Assembly: GCA_902626585.1 (NCBI GenBank)
Contig: CACOGA010000002.1
Span: 105,446-169,445, forward strand
DNA from: an uncultured Bacteroidota bacterium
Lineage (GTDB): Bacteria > Bacteroidota > Bacteroidia > Flavobacteriales > Flavobacteriaceae
Reading direction: 5' to 3'
Length of the DNA stretch: 64,000 nucleotides
A program made the translations under genes and the position numbers. Positions 30,443 through 38,195 of the stretch are shown one piece after another (the stretch's first letter is position 1; each line of letters begins with the position of its first letter). Under the pieces are notes generated by a model. That model saw nothing but the letters and a program-made list of their open reading frames with translations. It had not been told where the DNA came from and ran no database searches.

Positions 30443-33058
30443 TCATAATATTTTATCTCTTTGCCTTCTCTTATCATATTTAATATCGCTCAACATTCCA
30501 CTTTTGATTCCTATAAAGAAATTCCAAGATTTATTTGCGCTAAAAGGAATCCAACTAAAGTTCATCCTCCAGCTTAATAAATCTCTTTCAAATCTTAACT
30601 GGGTATAAGTGATACCTTGATTTTTAAAATCATAACCAGATGAAACTCCGGCACTCCATTTTGGAGATAATTCTACATCACCAGAAAACATTAATGAATG
30701 GGAAGATATTTCATTTTGACCAACAGAATTATTATAATTAACAGCATATGCCATTCTTAAAGACCACGGGATTTTATAATTATACAAATTATCGGGCATC
30801 TTTTCTTTTTGCGCCTTATCAGATTTTGAAAATTCTTCAGTGGATGTATCCATTGCCCTTCCAAATAAATCATCATCTCTTCCTCCGTTTCTAACTGACT
30901 CGTCAATCGCAGCCTGACTTCTTTCAGAACCCTTTTCAGAGTCATTACTGCTAAAAGCATAATTAAAGGTGAGATTTGCACTGGTTAATCTAAATAATCC
31001 ACCTCCATTATTAATCTGAAATTGATCAATTCTATTATTATTTTCATCCAAAGTATAAGGGTCAAGTGTAGCTCCAAAATTTATATTCATTTTATTTTTA
31101 AAGAGCTGTGTACCTCCATTCATACGAATAGGAGATAATCTCAATGAATCAGCAGCAAGATTATAAGAAGTTGAAAAGTTTAGATTATTTAATATTACAA
31201 CCTTTTTCAATTCGTTTTCCTCACTTTCTTTGTCAACAACTTTTGCTTCTACATTATTGTTGAGTGATAAAGCAATAGAACTAGCATAATTCTTATTAGG
31301 TAATCCAAAAATTGAACCTTCAAATCTTGAATATTGGATATCAGACGTTGTTAAACCATCTGCACTAATGACCTCATAACTGTCATAATATTTATCAAAA
31401 GAAGGTGATATTCCATAACTTAAAGACGGTCTCATAACATGTCTAATGGCTTTAATGTTACTGTTTTCGGAAAAATTATACATTCCATAAACAGTCGTTC
31501 CAAGACTTGTAGAAAAATTATAAGTTCTAAAAGAGTCAAAACCTCGATTTTCGTTAGTAACAACTTCCTGCAGTTCAATATCATATTCTTTATCAATTGT
31601 TTTAAAAACCCATGTTTCCTGAAAATTAGCACTAGTTGAAAAACTAAAATATTTTAATAATTTAAAATTTGTACTGATGGGTATGGAATGCTGAAAACCT
31701 GATTTTGCATTTTCAAACATTTCTTTCTTAAAAAATAATGAATCTGTTGTCAATATTCTGTTTTCACCCCTGAGATTATACTGGAAATTAATATTCTGAA
31801 TAATACCTTTTTTTGTTCCAATTTTTGGAGCAAAAGGATATATCCTCGAGACACTAGCTTGTAAGGTAGGAAGAGTCATGTTTATTGTCTGTGTGTTCGT
31901 GTTCTGAGAATGCGTTGCTGACAAGCTCATATTCACTTGAGGTTCACCGGGAAACGTCTTGGAATAGGAAATTGATGATGACAGTGAATTATTAAGGAAA
32001 TTTGCAGCATTCATCTGATTTATTGACTGTTGATAATATTTACTACTACCTAAATTTACGGAAGCTGAAAATCGTGAGTTAGGATTTGATTTAGAATCCT
32101 GGCTGTGTGACCATCTTAAATTATAGATCGAGCTTTTTGAATAATCGGGAAAACCTCTTTCACTTTGAATTAAATTTTCGAATCTAAAACTCAAATTTCC
32201 TCTAAATCGATATCTGTATAAATAAGTATTTTCAACCCTAAATCCGTAACTACCGTTTGTATAATAATCTCCCAGAAGTGTTAAGTCTAAATTATCATTG
32301 ATTGGTAAATAATAACCTCCATTTTGAATGAAGTACCCTCTTGAATTTTGCTCACCAAAAGAAGGGAATATTATTCCAGAGCTTCTCTTATTTGAAATAG
32401 GAAAATATGCAAAGGGTAAACCAATAGGTGTCGGCACATCTGCTATATACATATTTGTTGGTCCCGTAATTATTTTTTTTCCAGGAATTACTTTTGCCTT
32501 TCTTAATAAAAAATAATACTCAGGGTTTTCAATATCAGCTGAGGTTGTAAACTTTGCTCTATCCATGTAATAAACCGAATCATTCTCCTTTTTTGTTTTA
32601 TCAGAGAGAATATTCAATCCAGCTTCTTCAGTCCTAGAGTTAAAAATTATTGCTTTTTTTGTGTCCATGTTAAACTTGAGAGAATCAGGTCTTATTTCAT
32701 CTTGTCCCTGTTTAAACACTGGAAGCTGTGTGTACTCACCCAAAGAATCTTTTATTCTTCCCGCATATATTTCATTTTTTTCGTAATTAACTATAATTAT
32801 ACCTGATGTGATTTCCATATCCTGATATGTTATTTTAGCATTATTATATAATCTAATTAATTTGTCCTTTGGACTAATAGAGGTAGTATCTGTAGCTTCA
32901 TATAAAATTTTTCCTAACAAGGAGTTGTTTGCCGTTTTGACGGTGTCAAGCTTTTGAATAGTATCATTTACATAATAAAAGCCATTGGCAAATACATTTA
33001 TGTTTATAAAAAATGTATAACTTAAGAATAAAAATAATTTGGAAAAGTTAGTTTTCAA
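30443..33058 (-). CDS. lptD: Putative LPS assembly outer membrane protein LptD (Bacteroidota type)
   Basis: LptD is the outer-membrane barrel that places lipopolysaccharide in the outer leaflet. The N-terminal part has OstA/LptA-like beta-jellyroll strands (NNAKITYQDMEITSGIIIVN, IFNSRTEEAG), then a long barrel with the VPTPIGLPFAYFPI segment typical of the family. An ATG at 33130 would sit 5 nt from the divergent amidase start; I prefer TTG 33058, which gives a clean signal peptide (MKTNFSKLFLFLSYTFF, cut near FANG) and 871 residues. The barrel includes an Asp/Arg-rich loop (about 790-815). Low sequence conservation is normal for this type. Confidence 0.82.
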   Translation of the reverse strand: MKTNFSKLFLFLSYTFFININVFANGFYYVNDTIQKLDTVKTANNSLLGKILYEATDTTSISPKDKLIRLYNNAKITYQDMEITSGIIIVNYEKNEIYAGRIKDSLGEYTQLPVFKQGQDEIRPDSLKFNMDTKKAIIFNSRTEEAGLNILSDKTKKENDSVYYMDRAKFTTSADIENPEYYFLLRKAKVIPGKKIITGPTNMYIADVPTPIGLPFAYFPISNKRSSGIIFPSFGEQNSRGYFIQNGGYYLPINDNLDLTLLGDYYTNGSYGFRVENTYLYRYRFRGNLSFRFENLIQSERGFPDYSKSSIYNLRWSHSQDSKSNPNSRFSASVNLGSSKYYQQSINQMNAANFLNNSLSSSISYSKTFPGEPQVNMSLSATHSQNTNTQTINMTLPTLQASVSRIYPFAPKIGTKKGIIQNINFQYNLRGENRILTTDSLFFKKEMFENAKSGFQHSIPISTNFKLLKYFSFSTSANFQETWVFKTIDKEYDIELQEVVTNENRGFDSFRTYNFSTSLGTTVYGMYNFSENSNIKAIRHVMRPSLSYGISPSFDKYYDSYEVISADGLTTSDIQYSRFEGSIFGLPNKNYASSIALSLNNNVEAKVVDKESEENELKKVVILNNLNFSTSYNLAADSLRLSPIRMNGGTQLFKNKMNINFGATLDPYTLDENNNRIDQFQINNGGGLFRLTSANLTFNYAFSSNDSEKGSERSQAAIDESVRNGGRDDDLFGRAMDTSTEEFSKSDKAQKEKMPDNLYNYKIPWSLRMAYAVNYNNSVGQNEISSHSLMFSGDVELSPKWSAGVSSGYDFKNQGITYTQLRFERDLLSWRMNFSWIPFSANKSWNFFIGIKSGMLSDIKYDKRRQRDKIL

Positions 33059-33135
33059 CCTATTGAATGTATATTTATTAATTCTTAGTAACAGATATAA
33101 ATTTACGTATATTTTAAGGCTATAATACATAATTT

Positions 33136-34212
33136 ATGATTAAAGTTTGTTCTAAATACACTTTTTTTAACCATAGTTTAACAGGTTTACTCTTTCTTGT
33201 TGTTTTTCAATTTGATTCCGGATTTACAAACGAGATATATTCTCAAAAACCTTTTAAAATAGTAATTGATGCTGGCCATGGAGGTAAGGATCCCGGAAGA
33301 CCAAATAAAAGTGGAATTAAAGAAAAGGACATTGTATTAAATATAGCTTTAGACCTGGGTGAAAAATTAAAAAATAGCGGAAATGATGTTATTTACACCA
33401 GAGACAAGGACGTTTTCTTGACATTAAGACAGAGAGCAAAAATCGCAAATGATGTTGATGCAGATTTATTCATTTCTATCCACTGTAATGCTTTCCATGA
33501 TCATAGGGTATATGGTTCTGAGACTTTTGTTTACGGACTTCATGTTAGTAAAGCAAATTTTGATGTTGCATTAAAGGAAAATGAGGTAATTTTTCTTGAA
33601 GAAAATTATGAAGAAAATTATAAAGGTTTTGATCCAAAATCGCCAGAATCACTGATTGGTCTAACCTTAATGCAAGAAGAATATTTAGATCAAAGTATTT
33701 TACTAGCCAGCTTTGTTCAAGAAAATTTTAGAAACGATTTACAGAGAAAAAACAGAGGAGTAAAGCAATCAGGATTTTGGGTTCTTCACAACACATATAT
33801 GCCAAGTATTTTAATCGAAGCCGGTTTTATGACTAATCCCAAGGAAGGCGCTTATTTAAATTCAAAAAAAGGGCAAGGTGAAATTTCTAATAGCATTTTT
33901 AAAGCTATTGAAAAATACAAAAAGGCTATAAATTACTCTGAAAATATCGCTAATCAACCACAAAATATCAGCGCAATTACCTATAAAGTGCAAATAGCAG
34001 CAGGTAAAAGAAGACTTGAGCTTAAACCATATAATTTCAAAGGATTAAAAAACCTATCTAGGATTAAGCAAGGTTCCATTTATAAATATTTTTACTCAAA
34101 CTCGAATAGTCTAGAAGATATCAAAGAGAAGAAAACATTTGCTAGACGTAATGGCTTCCCAAATGCATATATAGTTGGTTTTGAAAATGGTAAGTTATTT
34201 GAAGTAGATTGA
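33136..34212 (+). CDS. N-acetylmuramoyl-L-alanine amidase with C-terminal SPOR-like domain
   Basis: Amidase_3 enzymes cut the bond between MurNAc and the stem peptide, usually at division. After an N-terminal hydrophobic segment (about 13-27) come the zinc-site motifs: VIDAGHGGKDPGR with the first His, a Glu in the middle region, SIHCNA with the next His, and ILIEAGFMTNP with the catalytic Glu. Residues about 285-355 (YKVQIAAGKRRLE to YIVGFENGKLF) look like a SPOR domain, which binds denuded peptidoglycan at septa. It starts 77 nt from the preferred lptD start. It heads a long co-directional run of envelope and redox genes. Confidence 0.9.
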   Translation: MIKVCSKYTFFNHSLTGLLFLVVFQFDSGFTNEIYSQKPFKIVIDAGHGGKDPGRPNKSGIKEKDIVLNIALDLGEKLKNSGNDVIYTRDKDVFLTLRQRAKIANDVDADLFISIHCNAFHDHRVYGSETFVYGLHVSKANFDVALKENEVIFLEENYEENYKGFDPKSPESLIGLTLMQEEYLDQSILLASFVQENFRNDLQRKNRGVKQSGFWVLHNTYMPSILIEAGFMTNPKEGAYLNSKKGQGEISNSIFKAIEKYKKAINYSENIANQPQNISAITYKVQIAAGKRRLELKPYNFKGLKNLSRIKQGSIYKYFYSNSNSLEDIKEKKTFARRNGFPNAYIVGFENGKLFEVD

Positions 34213-34260
34213 AAGTAGTTTAATTTAAATTCCTAATTTTATAAGTAACTAATAATACAA

Positions 34261-35205
34261 TTGAAATACTCAAAAGAAATAAAAGTTGGTTTTTTAGCCT
34301 TAATCGGGGTGATGATGAGTATTTTTTCATATAATTATTTGAAGGGAATCAATCTTTTTGAAAAAAATAGAAAATTCACAGTAAAGTATGAAAAAGTAGA
34401 TGGTCTATCTGCATCAAATCCTGTAACATTAAATGGATTTAAAATAGGAAAGGTCCAAAAAATTAATTTCAATCCTAATAATACAAGGGAGTTACTGGTA
34501 GATATAATTATTGAGAATGATGTTTTATTCCCAAAAACAAGTTTAGCTGAATTATACGAAACTGGACTAATTGGAGGGAAAGCAATAGCAATAATTCCTG
34601 ATTACAAAAACGATTCAACTATTGCATCTGATGGGGATTTACTAAAAGGGGTTATAAAACCTGGTCTGACCGAATTAGTTAATCAGATATTACCACAAGT
34701 TCAACTACAGATTGAAGCATTGATTAAAAATGCTGAAATTGTTTTAGGCAATATTAATACTTTGTTTGATGAAGAAACTAAGCAAGAACTGAGATCTAGT
34801 ATTCAAGATTTTTCAAATCTAACAAAAAACCTTTCAGAAACATCAGATGAAATATCTAACTTAATTGTAAATAATTCCGAAAATTTAACAAATACAATTT
34901 CTGAGCTAAGTAAAGCAAGCAGTAATATCAGAACAATTTCCGACTCAATTTCAGAAGAAGAAGTGCTTAAAATAGCCTCTAATTTAAATGAACTTGTTTC
35001 CAATCTAAATACTATTACTAAAAGTCTTAAAGATTCCGAGGGTACTGCCGGTCAATTAATAAATGATAAGTCGATTTATAAAAATCTTGAAAATGCTACG
35101 AATGAATTGAATATTTTGATTAAGGATATTAAATTAAACCCAGGCAGATATATTAATTTTTCTGTTTTTGGAAAAAAAAATAAAGAATTTAAAAAAAATA
35201 ATTAA
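34261..35205 (+). CDS. MlaD family (MCE domain) protein
   Basis: MCE proteins carry lipids across the periplasm together with ABC transporters. The start is TTG at 34261; an N-terminal TM helix (about 9-26) is followed by an MCE domain (about 35-115) with VDGLSASNPVTLNGFKIGKV and YETGLIGGKAIAI. The rest (about 140-290) is a helical, Ser/Asn-rich stretch ending in a basic tail. The length (314) is in the family range. The matching permease and ATPase are not adjacent. The stop touches the start of the next gene. Confidence 0.87.
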   Translation: MKYSKEIKVGFLALIGVMMSIFSYNYLKGINLFEKNRKFTVKYEKVDGLSASNPVTLNGFKIGKVQKINFNPNNTRELLVDIIIENDVLFPKTSLAELYETGLIGGKAIAIIPDYKNDSTIASDGDLLKGVIKPGLTELVNQILPQVQLQIEALIKNAEIVLGNINTLFDEETKQELRSSIQDFSNLTKNLSETSDEISNLIVNNSENLTNTISELSKASSNIRTISDSISEEEVLKIASNLNELVSNLNTITKSLKDSEGTAGQLINDKSIYKNLENATNELNILIKDIKLNPGRYINFSVFGKKNKEFKKNN

Positions 35206-36486
35206 TTGCAATTAATCCCCAACATAATTTTTTCAACTATTCTGCTAATATCCATTGGATTTTTTGTGAGAAATTTGAAAAGATTAAGAAGAAATATTAA
35301 TCTTGGCAGAGGGCAGACAGAGCCGATAAACAATAAGCCACAAAGATGGAGAAATATGATTAGGATTGCTTTAGGTCAATCCAAAATGGTAAGAAGACCA
35401 ATTGCTGGCGTGCTACATATAGTTGTTTATTTAGGCTTTATTATAATTAATATTGAATTGATTGAAATCATAATTGATGGTGTATTTGGTACCCACAGAA
35501 TATTTTCATCAATGGGTGTATTTTATGGATTCTTAATTGGCTCTTTTGAAATTTTTGCAGTTTTGGTTTTAATTTCTGTATTAATTTTTTGGTTTAGAAG
35601 AAACTTGATAAGACTGAAAAGATTTTATGAATTAAAAATGATAGGATGGCCAAAATTAGATGCAGATCTGATATTATATTTTGAAATTGTCCTAATGAGT
35701 TTATTTCTTTTAATGAATGCCACTGATGTTGGGTTTCAAAACATGAATAATGGAAATGTAATAAGTGGTATGATTTACCCTTATTTCACGGAATTTTCAA
35801 TTGAATCTTTACATGTTTTTGAAAGAACCTTTTGGTGGTTACACATTATTGGTATACTAATTTTTCTAAATTATCTATATTACTCTAAACATCTTCACAT
35901 TATTCTTGCTTTCCCAAACACATTTTATGGATCTATAGAAAATAAGGGTAAACTTAATAACATGAATTCAGTAACAAATGAAGTTAATATAATGTTAGGT
36001 AAGTCCAATGAATCTGAAATTTCTGAGGATGTTAATTTTGGTGCATCAGACGTGAAGGATTTATCCTGGCTGCAACTGTTAAATGCTTATTCATGTACAG
36101 AATGTGGTAGATGTACAAACTCCTGTCCTGCTAATATTACAGGAAAAAAACTATCGCCAAGAAAAATAATGATGGATATTAGAGATAGAATTGAAGAAGT
36201 TGGTAAAATAATTGATCTTAATGGGTCTTTTGTAGATGATAATAAAAAATTAATCGGTGATTATATTTCAGAAGAAGAATTATGGGCATGTACGTCATGT
36301 AATGCTTGCGTTGAGGAATGCCCAATAAGTATTAATCCACTTTCTGTTATCATGGATATGAGAAGGTATTTGATAATGGAAAATTCATCGGCACCAGGTG
36401 AATTAAATAATATGATGAGTAATATTGAAAACAATGGCGCTCCCTGGCCATATAATCAACAGGATAGACTAAATTGGAATGAATAG
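35206..36486 (+). CDS. Membrane-bound 4Fe-4S dicluster protein (HdrDE/NarI-like)
   Basis: Begins with TTG directly after the mlaD stop. The first about 240 residues contain roughly five TM helices resembling a NarI-type cytochrome b region. A soluble part carries two CX2CX2CX3CP motifs: Cys297/300/303/307 and Cys362/365/368/372, each ligating a 4Fe-4S cluster. Proteins of this layout pass electrons between the quinone pool and a soluble partner; the CCG-domain protein two genes downstream is the probable partner. No substrate enzyme is evident, so the electron donor is unknown. Confidence 0.82.
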   Translation: MQLIPNIIFSTILLISIGFFVRNLKRLRRNINLGRGQTEPINNKPQRWRNMIRIALGQSKMVRRPIAGVLHIVVYLGFIIINIELIEIIIDGVFGTHRIFSSMGVFYGFLIGSFEIFAVLVLISVLIFWFRRNLIRLKRFYELKMIGWPKLDADLILYFEIVLMSLFLLMNATDVGFQNMNNGNVISGMIYPYFTEFSIESLHVFERTFWWLHIIGILIFLNYLYYSKHLHIILAFPNTFYGSIENKGKLNNMNSVTNEVNIMLGKSNESEISEDVNFGASDVKDLSWLQLLNAYSCTECGRCTNSCPANITGKKLSPRKIMMDIRDRIEEVGKIIDLNGSFVDDNKKLIGDYISEEELWACTSCNACVEECPISINPLSVIMDMRRYLIMENSSAPGELNNMMSNIENNGAPWPYNQQDRLNWNE

Positions 36487-36491
36487 ATAAT

Positions 36492-36929
36492 ATGAATAAA
36501 GACGAAATAGAAAAATTTTTACATGAAAAAGTTGAATCAGGAAAAAAAATTAGTCCGGTTCTTCCTGAAGGAATCAAAAATTATTTAATTGATATTGATG
36601 GCACTATAACCGAAGATGTTCCTAATGAAGAGCCTGAGAGGATGTCTACTTGCTTGCCATTTAAAGATGCACTTGAGACTTGTAATAGATGGTATGATGA
36701 GGGTCACATGATTTGTTTTTTTACTTCAAGAGTCGAAGAACACAGGGGTATTACCGAAGAATGGTTAAGAAAACATGGATTTAAGTATCATTCTTTACTT
36801 ATGGGAAAACCTAGAGGTGGAAATTATCATTGGATAGATAATCACTTGGTAAAAGCAACAAGATATAGGGGGACTTTTGGTGATCTTGTAAGGAAAGAAG
36901 TCACCATTGAAGTTTTTAAAGATGAGTAA
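36492..36929 (+). CDS. HAD superfamily phosphatase-like protein
   Basis: The 145-residue protein has HAD motif I as IDIDGTITED (nucleophile Asp33 and Asp35), a motif II-like FFTSR near residue 76, and a DNH motif in the C-terminal part. No large cap is present. Homologues in flavobacteria are often labelled phosphoheptose isomerase, which I believe is wrong, since no SIS domain is seen. It sits between the two iron-sulfur genes and overlaps the second by 8 nt, so it is cotranscribed with them. Substrate unknown. Confidence 0.75.
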   Translation: MNKDEIEKFLHEKVESGKKISPVLPEGIKNYLIDIDGTITEDVPNEEPERMSTCLPFKDALETCNRWYDEGHMICFFTSRVEEHRGITEEWLRKHGFKYHSLLMGKPRGGNYHWIDNHLVKATRYRGTFGDLVRKEVTIEVFKDE

Positions 36930-37710
36930 ATTAAAAATTAAAACTGTTGAGGATTTTCAAAAAGAGGGTAAATCTGCCGAAATTTTATTTTGGGTTGGTT
37001 GTGCTGGCAGTTTTGATGATAGAGCAAAAAGAATAACAAAGGCATTTGTCAAAATTTTAAACTCTGCTAATATCAGTTTTGGTGTTTTAGGAAAAGATGA
37101 ATCCTGTACTGGTGACCCTGCAAAACGTGCGGGGAACGAATTTCTTTTTCAAATGCAAGCGATGAGCAATATTGAAGTACTAAATTCTTATGAAATTAAA
37201 ACAATTGTAACAACGTGCCCTCATTGTTTTAATACTATAAAAAATGAATATCCTGAACTAGGAGGCGTTTATGAGGTTTACCACCATACTCAATTTATTA
37301 ATAAATTATTAGAAGAAGGAAGATTTTCTATTGATGGGGGAACATTCAGAGGAAAGAAAATAACGTATCATGACCCCTGTTTTCTCGGAAGGGCAAACAA
37401 AGTATACAATGCACCAAGAAATTTGATTAAAAAGATTGATGCAGAACTATCAGAACTCAAGAGATGCAAATCAAAGGCATTATGCTGTGGAGCAGGCGGT
37501 GCGCAAATGTTTAAGGAGTCCGAAAAAGGTGAAAAAGAAATAAATATTGAGCGTGCAAATGAAATTAAAGATAATCCTGCAAAAATAGTTGCCACAGGTT
37601 GTCCGTTTTGCAACACGATGCTTACAGACGGTACAAAGTCTTTTGAAGATAATGATACTGTAGAGGTTTTTGATGTAGCTGAGCTCATCGTAAAAGCCAA
37701 GGATTTGTAA
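36922..37710 (+). CDS. CCG-domain (Fe-S)-binding protein, heterodisulfide reductase subunit B-like
   Basis: Start is ATG 36922, overlapping the HAD stop; an ATG 15 nt upstream is less likely. Two CCG-type cysteine sets are seen: CTGDPAKR with TCPHCFNTIKNEY in the first half and DPCFLGR, LCCGAGGAQMF and GCPFCNTML in the second. In heterodisulfide reductase HdrB/HdrD such motifs hold a special iron-sulfur centre. It is the soluble partner expected for the membrane 4Fe-4S protein. The 262 residues lack TM segments. The reaction carried out is not known. Confidence 0.85.
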   Translation: MSKLKIKTVEDFQKEGKSAEILFWVGCAGSFDDRAKRITKAFVKILNSANISFGVLGKDESCTGDPAKRAGNEFLFQMQAMSNIEVLNSYEIKTIVTTCPHCFNTIKNEYPELGGVYEVYHHTQFINKLLEEGRFSIDGGTFRGKKITYHDPCFLGRANKVYNAPRNLIKKIDAELSELKRCKSKALCCGAGGAQMFKESEKGEKEINIERANEIKDNPAKIVATGCPFCNTMLTDGTKSFEDNDTVEVFDVAELIVKAKDL

Positions 37711-37712
37711 AA

Positions 37713-38195
37713 ATGATAGTAGATTTTAAAGCATTAGATAAAAATTCAAGGGTGTGGATTTTCCAGTCAATAAATATGATGGAGCAGGGGGTTATTGAAA
37801 AAATTAAAGAAAAGACAACCTTATTTTTAAATGAATGGAAATCACATCAAAAAGAATTTAATTCATCTTTTGAAATCAGATACAATAGCTTTATTATTAT
37901 TGCTGCAGACGAAAGTAATTTAGTCTCCGGGTGTTCAATAGATTCGTTGGTAAATTTCATCAAGAATTTAGAAGTATCATATGAATTAGAACTTCTTGAT
38001 AAGTTACATGTTAAGTATATTGAAAATGATAAAATTAAAACAAAGCATATCAATGATTTTAAGATTCATTGTCAAAGTCTAACTAATAATGAGAAGCTTA
38101 TTGTTTTTAATAATTTGGTAAAAAACATTGAAGAATTGGAAAATAATTGGGAGGTTGATGTTAGGAATAGTTGGCACAATAGATACTTAAAATGA
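37713..38195 (+). CDS. Conserved Bacteroidota protein of unknown function
   Basis: A 160-residue soluble protein with no catalytic motif that I recognise. Distinct features are WIFQSINMMEQG near the start and SGCSIDSLVNFIKNLE in the middle. Relatives are often labelled ABC transporter ATPase, but no Walker A, signature or Walker B motif is present, so I do not use that name. It starts 2 nt after the CCG gene and its stop overlaps the next gene by 4 nt (ATGA), so it belongs to this operon. Confidence 0.7.
   Translation: MIVDFKALDKNSRVWIFQSINMMEQGVIEKIKEKTTLFLNEWKSHQKEFNSSFEIRYNSFIIIAADESNLVSGCSIDSLVNFIKNLEVSYELELLDKLHVKYIENDKIKTKHINDFKIHCQSLTNNEKLIVFNNLVKNIEELENNWEVDVRNSWHNRYLK

Noticed and set aside
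36492..36929. Phosphoheptose isomerase label
   Set aside because: The sequence has HAD motifs (DIDGT) and no SIS sugar-isomerase domain.
37713..38195. ABC transporter ATPase label
   Set aside because: No Walker A, Walker B or signature motif can be found.
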